Assembly: GCA_030614035.1 (NCBI GenBank)
Contig: JAUWKW010000008.1
Coordinates: 1 to 14,231 of the forward strand
Direction: 5' to 3'
Length of the DNA stretch: 14,231 bases
Source: Chromatiales bacterium
Lineage (GTDB): Bacteria; Pseudomonadota; Gammaproteobacteria; Steroidobacterales; GCA-2729495
Below, in pieces: positions 1 through 6,944 of the stretch (position 1 is the stretch's first letter; every line of letters begins with the position of its first letter). The notes beneath the pieces were generated by a model, which searched no databases, was not told the origin of the DNA, and saw only the letters and a program-made list of their open reading frames with translations. The translations under genes were made by a program, and so were the position numbers.

Positions 1-357
1 ACGGCAACCGAGACCTTCGCGAAAACCGCTGAACAGATTCGTCGCATCCTGGATGAAGAGGGGCGCGATCCAGCGACCCTGCCGTTGTCCAAGCGTATTT
101 ATGTTGCGATTGACGATAAGCCGGAACGCGCAAAAGCTGGCCTCGACGAGTTTTTCGCGTATCGGTATCCATGGCAGATTAAGTCGCGGCCAAACTATGT
201 GGCAGAAACCTGTGTCTGGGGCAAGCCGGAACAATGCATCGAGGGTATGAACGAGGCAGTTGCCGCGGGCGCGGAGATGATCTTGATCAACCCGCTCTGG
301 GACTACGTGGAACAAATGGAACGATTTTCGGCGGAAGTATTTCCGCATGTTTCCTGA
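1..357 (+). CDS. Luciferase-like (LLM class) flavin/F420-dependent oxidoreductase, C-terminal part
   Basis: The reading frame is open from base 1 and ends at TGA 355-357, so only the last 118 residues are present and the start lies off the window. The visible part has the pattern of the C-terminal end of bacterial luciferase-like monooxygenases and F420-dependent oxidoreductases: an amphipathic helix (TAEQIRRILDEEGRDP), a strand-helix unit around YVAIDDKPERAKAGLDEFF, then GKPEQCIEGMNEAVAAGAEM followed by a hydrophobic strand (ILINPLW). In the family this is the last TIM-barrel repeat, where a G-x-PE-C/V helix precedes the final strand. The cofactor (FMN or F420) cannot be decided from this fragment. 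The F420 operon immediately to the right, convergent with this gene and only 45 bp away, makes F420 plausible by inference. No convincing terminator hairpin is visible in the 45 bp between the two stop codons. Confidence 0.82.
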   Translation, partial: TATETFAKTAEQIRRILDEEGRDPATLPLSKRIYVAIDDKPERAKAGLDEFFAYRYPWQIKSRPNYVAETCVWGKPEQCIEGMNEAVAAGAEMILINPLWDYVEQMERFSAEVFPHVS

Positions 358-402
358 CGAAGTTTCGCACCGCCAGACCTCGACCGGTTAATTCACCGCG
401 AC

Positions 403-2805
403 TCAGGAGGCGATTTGGTACTCGCGCGCATGACGGTTATGCACCGGCGCTAGCGGCAGTGCGCCGTAGGAACGCGCGATGGAATCTACCGGGACGTCCG
501 CGTACAGCGTATCGCGGTGACGTGGGTTTCGGCCAATATTTCTGATCAGCGCATCCATGCTCTCGGGAGACAATTCCTGGCCATGCTCGGCCCCGGCGGC
601 CCGGGATATCGATTCGTTCATCAGGGTGCCGCCAAGATCATTCGCACCTGCATTCAGACAGGCCGCGGCTCCCGCTTCACCAAGTTTTACCCAGGACACC
701 TGAATGTTGGTGATCAGAGGATGCAGTACGAGCCGGGCCACCGCGTGCATCAATATGACCTCCCGGAACGTTGGCCCTGGCCGTGCCATGCCGCGGATGT
801 ACATGGGTGCTTCCATGTGTACAAATGGCAGTGGCACGAATTCGGTGATGCCCCCGGTGTCCTGTTGCAACGCGCGCAAACTCTGGAGGTGCCGGACCCA
901 GCTCGCGGGCGTTTCCAGGTGCCCGAACATGATTGTGGACGTTGTGCGCAGGCCAACGCTGTGCGCCGTTCCTATGACGTCCAGCCATTCCCCGGCTGTG
1001 ATCTTATCCGGACAAATGATTTGCCGCACCCGGTCATCGAGTATTTCTGCGGCGGTGCCGGGCAAGGTCCCGAGACCGGCCGCCTTGAGTCTGGTCAGAA
1101 ATTCTGCAATTGATAGTCCCAGCGTGCTGGCGCCGTGGGTGACCTCCAGCGGTGAAAATGCATGCACGTGAATATCCGGCGCCGCAGATTTAACTGCCTG
1201 GCAGATTTCGAGGTAGGTATCACCGGTGAACGACGGATGAATGCCTCCCTGCAGGCAGACCTCCGTTCCACCGCGATTCCACGCTTCCTCGCTGCGGCGG
1301 GAGATTTCCGCCATATCCACCAGATAAGGGGTGCCCCGGAGGTTTTCGCTGGTCTTGCCCTTGGAAAAGGCGCAGAACTTGCACTTGTAGGTACACACAT
1401 TGGTGTAATTGATGTTGCGATTGACGACGTAGGCCACCGTATCGCCGGACACTTCCTGGCGCAGCTCGTCAGCGGCCTGGCAGACCGCTTCAAAGGCTGG
1501 CCCCCGCGCGCCGAACAATCTCAATATTTCATCATCGTCCAGCCCGTCTCCGCGACGTGCTTTTGCAATTGAGGCCGATAAACGTGAATCAAGCCGACTC
1601 GCTCGAAGCGTTCGGGTTTGGCTCGGTAGACTGTTCGGTGTTTCGGCAACCGCTCCTGCAGCCCAATTCTCACAGCGGGCCAAACCGTCGCTGTCGGCCA
1701 GTTCCAGCACCGGTCGATAGAGATCACGGTGCAACCACTGTTCCCGCTCGGCAATGTACGCCGGATAAATCGTCAGGCGTTCCACCAGGTTCTTGCCTGC
1801 CAGGTTGGTTTCACGATCCAGGGCATCGAGTTCAGGCCACGGAGACTCCGGGTTGACATGGTCCGGCGTTACCGGTGATACGCCACCCCAGTCATTGATG
1901 CCGGCGTTGACTAATTGCTGCAAACGTCCAGGGTTCAAATTTGGCGGCGCCTGAATACTCATCGTTGGGCCAAAAATCTGCCGCGCCATCGCGATTGTCC
2001 ACAGCATTTCTTCGAACGCAGGAGCCGGCGTATCCTTCATGATCGTGTCGAGTTTGGGCACGAAGTTCTGGATGATAATTTCCTGAAGGTGACCAAACTG
2101 CGCGTGCAGGTCCCGCAGCGCATAGAGGCTGTCGATACGCTCCGCCCGGGATTCTCCAATCCCAATCAATATGCCGCTGGTCAGCGGCACTTTTGCCAGG
2201 CCGGCATCACGTATTGCCGCCAGACGTATTTCCGGGTCTTTATCCGGTGACCCGAAATGTGGTCCGCCTTGCTCGAATAATCTGCGCGCCGACGATTCCA
2301 GCATGATGCCCATGGACGGTGAGTGGTCGCGCAACATTGTGTAATCGGCCAGGCTCATGACGCCGGGGTTCAGGTGTGGCAGCAAGCCCGTCTCGCTGAG
2401 AACGAGACCGGCCATCTCGTGGAGGTAAGACAGCGTGGATTCGTGGCCGTGTTCTCGCAGTGCATCTCGAGCCGCGCGATAACGCAGCTCCGGTTTGTCA
2501 CCGAGAGTAAACAGTGCTTCCTTGCAGCCTTGCGCTTGGCCGCGCAGCGCTATATCGAGCACCTGCTCGGGAGTCAGATAAGCACTGTCGAGTCGCCGCG
2601 GCGTCTTGGCATAAGTGCAGTAATGGCAGACGTCCCGACATAGTTCGGTCAGTGGAATAAACACCTTGCGCGAATACGAAACCTGGTCCCCCCATGCCTG
2701 ATCCCGCAGCTGCGCCGCTTCCCGCATCAGCTCCGACAGGGGGGTGTCGCGTCCCAGCTCGTTGGCCGCTTCCTTTGTCAACGTTGTCCCGTCAAACGGG
2801 CTCAT
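403..2805 (-). CDS. fbiC: FbiC: fused CofG-CofH, 7,8-didemethyl-8-hydroxy-5-deazariboflavin (Fo) synthase
   Basis: Makes Fo, the deazaflavin chromophore of F420, from tyrosine and 5-amino-6-ribitylaminouracil, using two radical-SAM halves fused in one cytosolic protein (800 aa from the chosen start; known FbiC proteins are similar or slightly longer). The CofG half is N-terminal, with a radical-SAM cluster CRDVCHYC (Cys56, 60, 63). The CofH half is C-terminal, with CTYKCKFC (Cys471, 475, 478), followed by the CofH-typical QGGIHP (519-524) and HAFSPLEV (548-555). The frame can be extended upstream to 2904, but ATG 2803-2805 is preferred: it overlaps the cofC stop as ATGA and has a GAAGGGGG ribosome site 7 nt upstream. 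It is the last gene of the minus-strand F420 operon and converges on the luciferase-like gene. Both clusters are intact, so the enzyme should be active. Identification is very secure. Confidence 0.97.
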   Translation of the reverse strand: MSPFDGTTLTKEAANELGRDTPLSELMREAAQLRDQAWGDQVSYSRKVFIPLTELCRDVCHYCTYAKTPRRLDSAYLTPEQVLDIALRGQAQGCKEALFTLGDKPELRYRAARDALREHGHESTLSYLHEMAGLVLSETGLLPHLNPGVMSLADYTMLRDHSPSMGIMLESSARRLFEQGGPHFGSPDKDPEIRLAAIRDAGLAKVPLTSGILIGIGESRAERIDSLYALRDLHAQFGHLQEIIIQNFVPKLDTIMKDTPAPAFEEMLWTIAMARQIFGPTMSIQAPPNLNPGRLQQLVNAGINDWGGVSPVTPDHVNPESPWPELDALDRETNLAGKNLVERLTIYPAYIAEREQWLHRDLYRPVLELADSDGLARCENWAAGAVAETPNSLPSQTRTLRASRLDSRLSASIAKARRGDGLDDDEILRLFGARGPAFEAVCQAADELRQEVSGDTVAYVVNRNINYTNVCTYKCKFCAFSKGKTSENLRGTPYLVDMAEISRRSEEAWNRGGTEVCLQGGIHPSFTGDTYLEICQAVKSAAPDIHVHAFSPLEVTHGASTLGLSIAEFLTRLKAAGLGTLPGTAAEILDDRVRQIICPDKITAGEWLDVIGTAHSVGLRTTSTIMFGHLETPASWVRHLQSLRALQQDTGGITEFVPLPFVHMEAPMYIRGMARPGPTFREVILMHAVARLVLHPLITNIQVSWVKLGEAGAAACLNAGANDLGGTLMNESISRAAGAEHGQELSPESMDALIRNIGRNPRHRDTLYADVPVDSIARSYGALPLAPVHNRHAREYQIAS

Positions 2806-3467
2806 GCAATGGCCCCCTTCTTTGGGTGTCGGAGTCTGTCGGCAATGCCGGATTCGGCCAGGTAAGCCGAGGTGTGTTTCGTTCCCTTTTGTTCCAGCAG
2901 CCATTCCAGGTCATCCGGCCGGTCGATGTCGCGTTCGAATGCCTGCACATCGGTGCGTGTTGCGCTGAGACCGTTTTTCCGCGCGGTCATCAAAAATCTA
3001 CGTGCACTGTCTGGACCAAACTGCGCCGCGACCGCATTGGGCGGGGTCGCGACCAGTGCGTTGGTACCGCCATCGTGGACGGCCGGACACACAGTCAGGG
3101 CTCCCCGATGACCCCTGCACAGTTCATCAATTTCGCTTGCACGGACTGTCGGCAGGTCGACTGGCAGAATTACTAATTCATTGACGCCCGCGTCGGTCAA
3201 TCTTGCAGTTGCCGAATCGATACTTGCGTTTAAGCCTGCTCCGGATTGTTCCTGAATGATCTGATATCCGTGATGCAAGCCGTAGTCGATAAGTTCCGCG
3301 TCTTCGGTCAGTAACACAATCGTGTCTATTTCTTCCGCTGCATCAAGTGCCTCGAGCATGTCCTTGAGCATAGCCCAGGATAGTGCGGCGCATTCCTGGT
3401 CCAGTAGCACCGACGTAAGGCGCGTCTTGGCTTGCGAAGGAGACTTAACCGGTAACAGTGCCCACAT
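2802..3467 (-). CDS. cofC: CofC/FbiD: phospholactate (or PEP/3-PG) guanylyltransferase
   Basis: Transfers GMP from GTP to a three-carbon phosphoacid to give the activated side-chain precursor used by CofD. In archaea the substrate is 2-phospho-L-lactate, in mycobacteria phosphoenolpyruvate, and in some Paraburkholderia 3-phosphoglycerate; the sequence alone does not let me choose. The 221-aa protein opens with WALLPVKSPSQAKTRL, the nucleotide-binding start of the family, then LPVDLPTV (101-108, the D-x-P metal/GTP site), GGTNALVATPP (133-143), FGPDSARRF (150-158) and DIDRPDDL (180-187), all expected. The ATG at 3465-3467 is chosen because it begins exactly at the family's N-terminus and has AAAGGTGG 5 nt upstream; an in-frame GTG three codons earlier and a TTG at 3506 are less likely. 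It overlaps the end of cofD by 23 bp and the start of fbiC by 4 bp, so translation is probably coupled. Confidence 0.95.
   Translation of the reverse strand: MWALLPVKSPSQAKTRLTSVLLDQECAALSWAMLKDMLEALDAAEEIDTIVLLTEDAELIDYGLHHGYQIIQEQSGAGLNASIDSATARLTDAGVNELVILPVDLPTVRASEIDELCRGHRGALTVCPAVHDGGTNALVATPPNAVAAQFGPDSARRFLMTARKNGLSATRTDVQAFERDIDRPDDLEWLLEQKGTKHTSAYLAESGIADRLRHPKKGAIA
2813..2820 (-). promoter_or_regulatory. Ribosome binding site for fbiC
   Basis: GAAGGGGG on the minus strand, 7 nt before ATG 2805. It lies inside the 3' end of cofC and decides the fbiC start in favour of the ATGA-overlapping codon over the longer open frame. Confidence 0.7.
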
Positions 3468-4452
3468 CTCCGCCACCTTTCTCTCGTGAATCGATCGTCG
3501 ACGCAAATTTAATCGCTACGCGGGCAAGCTCAATTTTATCTGTCATGGATTTCATCACTGTCTGTGCAGAAGTTACAGCAATTCCCATTGCCGAAATTTT
3601 CTCCGTGTAATCCGAATCCGATTGGTCGATGATCATGCCGTCGATAATATCCCGATAATGCCGGGCAATTTCGACCGGGGATACGTCAGCGCCCAGTTCG
3701 TTCATTATTTTTGCCGTCGGTCCCTTGATTGCCTGACCCCCTACGATCGGTGACACAGCAATCACTGGCGCATCGAGCGACTTGATAGCAGCCTTAATGT
3801 CGCTTATGGCCAGGATCGGGTCAATACTAAGGTAGGGATTTGACGGCGTCAGCACCACAGCTTCAAGGCCCGGACAGGCCAATGCCTCAAGCGCTACGGG
3901 CGAGGCCTTAGCCGAATTTGCGCCTTCGTATACGAATCCACTTACCTGCGGTCGTGCTGCCAGCCGAACGAAATAGTCCTGAAATTCGAGGAAACCATCA
4001 CTGGTTTGCAGCATGGTGCGAATCCGGCTATCTGTCATTGGAACGATTTGCGCCGCGATCGCGAGATGCTCGCAGAGCTCTTTGGTGACCTCGCTCAGTG
4101 ATATTCCGCTATCGAGCAAACGGGTTCGCTCGACATTGGTTGCCAGGTCACGGTCACCGAGTTGGAACCAGGTATCGGCCCCGAGTTCCTCCAGCGCGGC
4201 CATAAAGTCCCAGGTTTCGTTGGTGACACCCCAGCCGGTATCCGGATTGGCCAAGCCAGCCAGCGAATACATCAGAGTATCCAGGTCAGGCGATACATGC
4301 ACACCCAGGTGTTCGAAATCGTCACCGGTGTTCGCGATGATGCACAACTGCTCGGGTTCCACGACTTCATTGAGGCCCACGACGAGTTTGGAACCACCGA
4401 CGCCACCTGACAACGCGACAAGTCGAAAGCTTCGGTTCGTGTTCTGCTTCAC
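3445..4452 (-). CDS. cofD: CofD/FbiA: 2-phospho-L-lactate (or enolpyruvyl) transferase
   Basis: Joins the guanylyl-activated three-carbon unit made by CofC to Fo, releasing GMP and giving F420-0 or dehydro-F420-0. The 335-aa protein is full length. Diagnostic blocks: ALSGGVGGSKLVVGL (13-27), NTGDDFEHLGVHVSPDLDT (41-59), DTGWGVTNETW (71-81), WFQLGDRDLATNVERT (95-110), LTPSNPYLSIDPIL (201-214) and SPIVGGQAIKGPTAKI (234-249). Asn41, Asp44, Asp56 and the PSNP block sit where the family binds substrate and metal. The start is GTG 4450-4452, the first start codon after an in-frame TAA, with no good ribosome site in front; translation probably relies on ribosomes finishing cofE 12 nt upstream. The stop lies 23 bp inside cofC. 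Confidence 0.97.
   Translation of the reverse strand: MKQNTNRSFRLVALSGGVGGSKLVVGLNEVVEPEQLCIIANTGDDFEHLGVHVSPDLDTLMYSLAGLANPDTGWGVTNETWDFMAALEELGADTWFQLGDRDLATNVERTRLLDSGISLSEVTKELCEHLAIAAQIVPMTDSRIRTMLQTSDGFLEFQDYFVRLAARPQVSGFVYEGANSAKASPVALEALACPGLEAVVLTPSNPYLSIDPILAISDIKAAIKSLDAPVIAVSPIVGGQAIKGPTAKIMNELGADVSPVEIARHYRDIIDGMIIDQSDSDYTEKISAMGIAVTSAQTVMKSMTDKIELARVAIKFASTIDSREKGGGDVGTVTG
3473..3480 (-). promoter_or_regulatory. Ribosome binding site for cofC
   Basis: AAAGGTGG on the minus strand, inside the last codons of cofD and 5 nt before ATG 3467. It supports the ATG over the upstream GTG/TTG alternatives. Confidence 0.6.
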
Positions 4453-4464
4453 TTGGTTTTGTAC

Positions 4465-5229
4465 TTAACGAAACAGGTCTTCGTCGGCCGGCCGCAACAG
4501 TTCGGCGGCACTCTGATCAGAGCGGCCCGCGCCGAGACCCCTGACGATAACTGCGGGCACTGCCTCCGCGGCTTCACCCATTAATAATTCGGCTGCTGCA
4601 GCAATAGCATCGCCGACTGCGTGTTCGCTGACCTCCAGTTCGCGACCGAACAGATCCGAATGTCCCCGCAGGTTGTCAAGTGCGACGACTCCCGCGCTGC
4701 CCAGTGCCATCCCGGTTGTGCCCAGGCGCCAGGCACGGCCGACACTATCCGCGATTATCACCCCGATATTAATTCCGAATTGATTCTGCAGACCTTGACG
4801 TATCCGTTCCGCCGAGCCGTCCGGATCGACCGGAAGCAGCAATACCCAATCCTTGTCCGAGCGCACATTGGAGCGATCGATTCCTGCATTGGCCAGCACA
4901 TAGCCGAGTCGATGTTCAACAATAACTACTCCGGGCTTTTTGCGGATAACCTGCCGGGACTCGCCCAGGATCAATTCCATCAGTCGTGGATCTTTGTCGA
5001 CTTCGTCCGCGAGCTTGCGTGCTTCCGCTGACGGGTTCACGGTGTCCAGGTGAACAGCACGACCTTCCGCTTTCGATATGATTTTTTGCGCGAGAACAAG
5101 TATGTCCCCGTCCTCGGGTTTCTGGTCTGGCAAAGCCAGCGCCTGAGCAATGATCGCGCCCAGATCGTCGCCGTTGCTGATGAGGGGAATCCCCTCGAGC
5201 GCAAACAGGGATATGCCCGTTGCTGACAC
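4465..5229 (-). CDS. cofE: CofE: coenzyme F420-0:L-glutamate ligase (stand-alone, no FbiB nitroreductase domain)
   Basis: GTP-dependent ligase that adds the gamma-linked glutamate tail to F420-0. The 254 aa cover only the CofE domain: LEGIPLISNGDDL near the N-terminus (11-23), GDILVLAQKIISKAEGR (41-57), GYVLANAGIDRSN (109-121), LLPVDPDGSA (131-140), ADSVGRAWRLG (160-170), LGSAGVVALDNLRGHSDLFG (176-195) and AVPAVIVRGLGAGRSD (223-238). The nitroreductase-type C-terminal domain of mycobacterial FbiB, which reduces dehydro-F420-0, is absent. The central motif reads DSVGRAW where most CofE proteins I know have DT-x-GRPW, a small departure. The start is GTG 5227-5229, which gives the expected N-terminus; only a weak AAGAA-type site precedes it. 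It lies 41 nt after npdG and is in the same frame as cofD, separated from it by one TAA and four codons. Confidence 0.95.
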   Translation of the reverse strand: MSATGISLFALEGIPLISNGDDLGAIIAQALALPDQKPEDGDILVLAQKIISKAEGRAVHLDTVNPSAEARKLADEVDKDPRLMELILGESRQVIRKKPGVVIVEHRLGYVLANAGIDRSNVRSDKDWVLLLPVDPDGSAERIRQGLQNQFGINIGVIIADSVGRAWRLGTTGMALGSAGVVALDNLRGHSDLFGRELEVSEHAVGDAIAAAAELLMGEAAEAVPAVIVRGLGAGRSDQSAAELLRPADEDLFR

Positions 5230-5270
5230 TATTGCTGTTCTTTATGTGTTGCGCTGCCCAGTGGCAACGT

Positions 5271-5933
5271 TTACGACGATTTTAGCGGTACGCCGTTGAT
5301 CTGGATGCCCGCATGATCACTTCCATAGCGTTTATTAACGTGGATCAACACCGAGGTTAGTGCCTCCGCTGCCGCTGAATTCGCCAGCGGACCCGCATGC
5401 CAGGCCCGCATTCCGGCCGCTTCGGCCAACTGTATTACCTTTTCTCGCGCAGTCACGTCGTCTCCGGTCACCAGCACGTCGCATTCGATCGCTTCGCCGC
5501 TGTTCAGGACTTCCGCGGCGATACTCTGGAAGGCCGATACGACCTTAACGCTGTCGCCAACAGACTGTTGTGTAATCAATCCTGCCGACCCTTCAGCGGG
5601 CAACTGAACCCGCGCAACCTTGGGTGGAACCAGCGGAACGGTCGTGTCCACGAGGATCTTGCCCTGCACCCCGGGTTTGATCTGTTTGAGTGTGTCCCGC
5701 TGATGTTGGAACTTAACGGCCAGTACTACAATTTCGCCTGCTGCGGCCGCGTCGGCGTTGTCCAGCCCGCTTACCAGGTCGCCACCGACCTGCTCATTCA
5801 GTTGCTGGGCCGCTATCTCGGCCCGGCCAGCGTCTCGTGAGCCGATGATTATCGAGTATCCGGCACGAGCCCACCGTTTTGCGAGGCCGCCGCCCAAAGC
5901 CCCGGTCGCGCCGATGATGCTGATGGTTTCCAT
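5271..5933 (-). CDS. npdG: NADPH-dependent F420 reductase (Fno/NpdG)
   Basis: Transfers hydride between NADP(H) and F420, so it charges the cofactor made by the rest of the operon. The 220-aa protein starts with a Rossmann strand-loop-helix, IIGATGALGGGLAKRWARAG (6-25), then IIIGSRD (28-34), whose Ser-Arg after the second strand fits NADP preference. It continues with VVLAVKF (69-75) and DTTVPLVPP (96-104), and ends with AGPLANSAAAEALTSVLIHV and a conserved-looking HAGIQI tail (208-213). Its length and the AGPL-N block are typical of the npdG family rather than of general NADP reductases. The start ATG 5931-5933 has no strong ribosome site (upstream AACGAAACGAT). It is the first gene of the minus-strand operon, so the operon promoter should lie to its right in 5934-6432. 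Confidence 0.93.
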   Translation of the reverse strand: METISIIGATGALGGGLAKRWARAGYSIIIGSRDAGRAEIAAQQLNEQVGGDLVSGLDNADAAAAGEIVVLAVKFQHQRDTLKQIKPGVQGKILVDTTVPLVPPKVARVQLPAEGSAGLITQQSVGDSVKVVSAFQSIAAEVLNSGEAIECDVLVTGDDVTAREKVIQLAEAAGMRAWHAGPLANSAAAEALTSVLIHVNKRYGSDHAGIQINGVPLKSS

Positions 5934-6432
5934 ATCGTTTCGTTATCACTGTTTGCTAAGCCGGCTTTTGTACGTTAGCTCCGGTCAGGACGCAAGGCCA
6001 ACGACGGCATGACGAAGGGGCTTCCCGGGCTGCTGTGCCGCACGCTCGGGTGCTCGGCAGCGGCCGCAGCAAGACCGACTGCGACTGCGGATTAAGTAAA
6101 AATATCTTTTAAATCATTGATTTAGAGTGAGATATGAAGGGTGCAAGCATTGCCTCCCGGTAGATCCGGGTGTCCTGCCGTCCGGCTCGTCGCAAGTCAG
6201 CGGGGCAATGTGTAACAATTGGCGCGGGTGCCCGCGGGGCTCGTCGATACTGCAAAGGCTGTCTGCGGCGAGATCCGCGTCGACAACACACTGTTCAACC
6301 AGATCAAGAATAAAACGTCGATATTCCGGTGCGAATCAGATTAGAAATGCGGTTTTTCCGCGCGGCTCGCGTCCGTCGCCCGCGCGCGGCTTGAGTCTGG
6401 AACTGAACGTACGAATCCCAAGCAAGTGACCG
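5934..6432 (-). other. Divergent intergenic region between the F420 operon and the NRPS operon
   Basis: About 500 bp without a convincing gene. It must contain the promoters for both directions, but I cannot fix a clear -35/-10 pair on either strand. Contents: a GC-rich stretch at 5990-6090; an AT-rich block at about 6091-6135 with a palindrome at 6110-6124; GC-rich short inverted repeats at 6223-6236 and 6358-6389; and a non-coding lead to the deaminase start. No tRNA or other RNA gene was recognised. Strand is given as minus only because npdG lies immediately to the left; the region serves both strands. Confidence 0.6.
6110..6124. repeat. AT-rich 7-1-7 perfect palindrome, possible operator
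   Basis: TAAATCA-T-TGATTTA, a perfect inverted repeat with a one-base centre. It sits in the only AT-rich block (about 6091-6135) of an otherwise GC-rich divergent intergenic region, 177 bp from the npdG start and 309 bp from the deaminase start. The form and position suit a dimeric regulator site. No regulator gene is visible in the window and no known consensus was recognised. Confidence 0.35.
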
Positions 6433-6906
6433 ATGGCCAGTGTTGCTTCTAAGCCCAGCGAGGCCTTCATGCAGAGCGCCATCGAATCCGCACGGCGAGG
6501 GATGGCGGCGGGGGAACCGCCAATAGGCGCGTGCCTGGTGCGGGATGGTGAGGAAATTGCGACGGCTCACAATTCGGTAGTGTCCGCGCTCGATATTACT
6601 GCCCACGCTGAGATCGTGGCGATCAGGGAAGCCTGTCAATCTCTCAGGGCTCTGGATCTAAGCGGATGTCACTTGTATGTGACAGTTGAACCCTGTGCTA
6701 TGTGTATCGGCGCCTGCCACTACGCGGGAATCAGTCTGATTGTATTCGGTGCGCGTCTGGCGGATATCAACGAACTGACCGGCAACGAATTCGGAGGACC
6801 GCATTCACAATTGGTCGCCGACCCAAACGGTACGCTCGAAATGCTGGGGGATTTTATGCGGAACGATTGTCTGGACTTGTTGAACGAGTGGGAGCACCCG
6901 TCCTGA
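6433..6906 (+). CDS. Nucleoside/nucleobase deaminase (CMP/dCMP deaminase fold, zinc-dependent)
   Basis: Cytosolic hydrolytic deaminase of 157 aa. The zinc site is complete: TAHAE (56-60, ligand His58 and proton shuttle Glu60) and EPCAMC (86-91, ligands Cys88 and Cys91). PPIGACLVRDGEEIATAHN (29-47) is the usual lead-in strand. In this fold the family includes TadA (tRNA adenosine), guanine and cytosine deaminases. The region after the zinc cysteines (FGARLADINELTGNEF) lacks the KTGAAGS-like block of TadA, so a small-molecule deaminase is more likely than the essential tRNA enzyme; the substrate cannot be read from sequence. ATG 6433 is the first possible start after an in-frame TGA at 6427-6429, with a poor ribosome site. 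It is the first gene of the rightward cluster, 38 nt before the methyltransferase, so it may make or alter a precursor of the NRPS product (inference). Confidence 0.9.
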   Translation: MASVASKPSEAFMQSAIESARRGMAAGEPPIGACLVRDGEEIATAHNSVVSALDITAHAEIVAIREACQSLRALDLSGCHLYVTVEPCAMCIGACHYAGISLIVFGARLADINELTGNEFGGPHSQLVADPNGTLEMLGDFMRNDCLDLLNEWEHPS

Positions 6907-6934
6907 GGGTGGTACCGTCGTCACGTACTGTGAC

Positions 6935-6940
6935 GGAGGA
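6935..6940 (+). promoter_or_regulatory. Ribosome binding site for the SAM methyltransferase
   Basis: GGAGGA followed by four bases and GTG 6945. This strong site decides the start against the long open extension that runs back to 6702 inside the deaminase gene. Confidence 0.75.
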
Positions 6941-6944
6941 TCTT

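Noticed and set aside
358..402. Possible bidirectional terminator between the convergent luciferase-like gene and fbiC
   Set aside because: No stem of useful length followed by T residues on either strand.
1095..1493. Open frame of 132 codons on the minus strand within fbiC, and many similar long frames opposite or inside the NRPS genes
   Set aside because: These are out-of-frame readings of high-GC coding DNA; the overlapping genes carry intact, ordered family motifs and the shadows do not.
2806..2904. 33-residue N-terminal extension of FbiC
   Set aside because: It lies wholly inside cofC in another frame and has no family likeness; the ATGA start with a GAAGGGGG site is better.
6219..6344. 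Small 41-codon frame (TTG start) on the plus strand in the intergenic region
   Set aside because: Its residue make-up looks slightly protein-like, but it has a TTG start, no ribosome site and no recognised family; chance is as likely.
6358..6389. GC-rich inverted repeat CCGCGCG...CGCGCGG, next to a T run
   Set aside because: The T run lies on the 5' side, so in neither direction is the hairpin followed by a T tract; not a terminator. The similar CGCGGG-TG-CCCGCG at 6223-6236 also lacks a T tract.
6433..6906. Assignment of the deaminase as the essential tRNA adenosine deaminase TadA
   Set aside because: The zinc motifs are shared by the whole fold, while the TadA-typical block after the cysteines is missing and the gene leads a biosynthetic operon; the general name is safer.
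6702..6944. 81-residue upstream extension of the methyltransferase frame
   Set aside because: It mostly overlaps the deaminase gene in another frame; the GGAGGA site before GTG 6945 and the family N-terminus place the start later.
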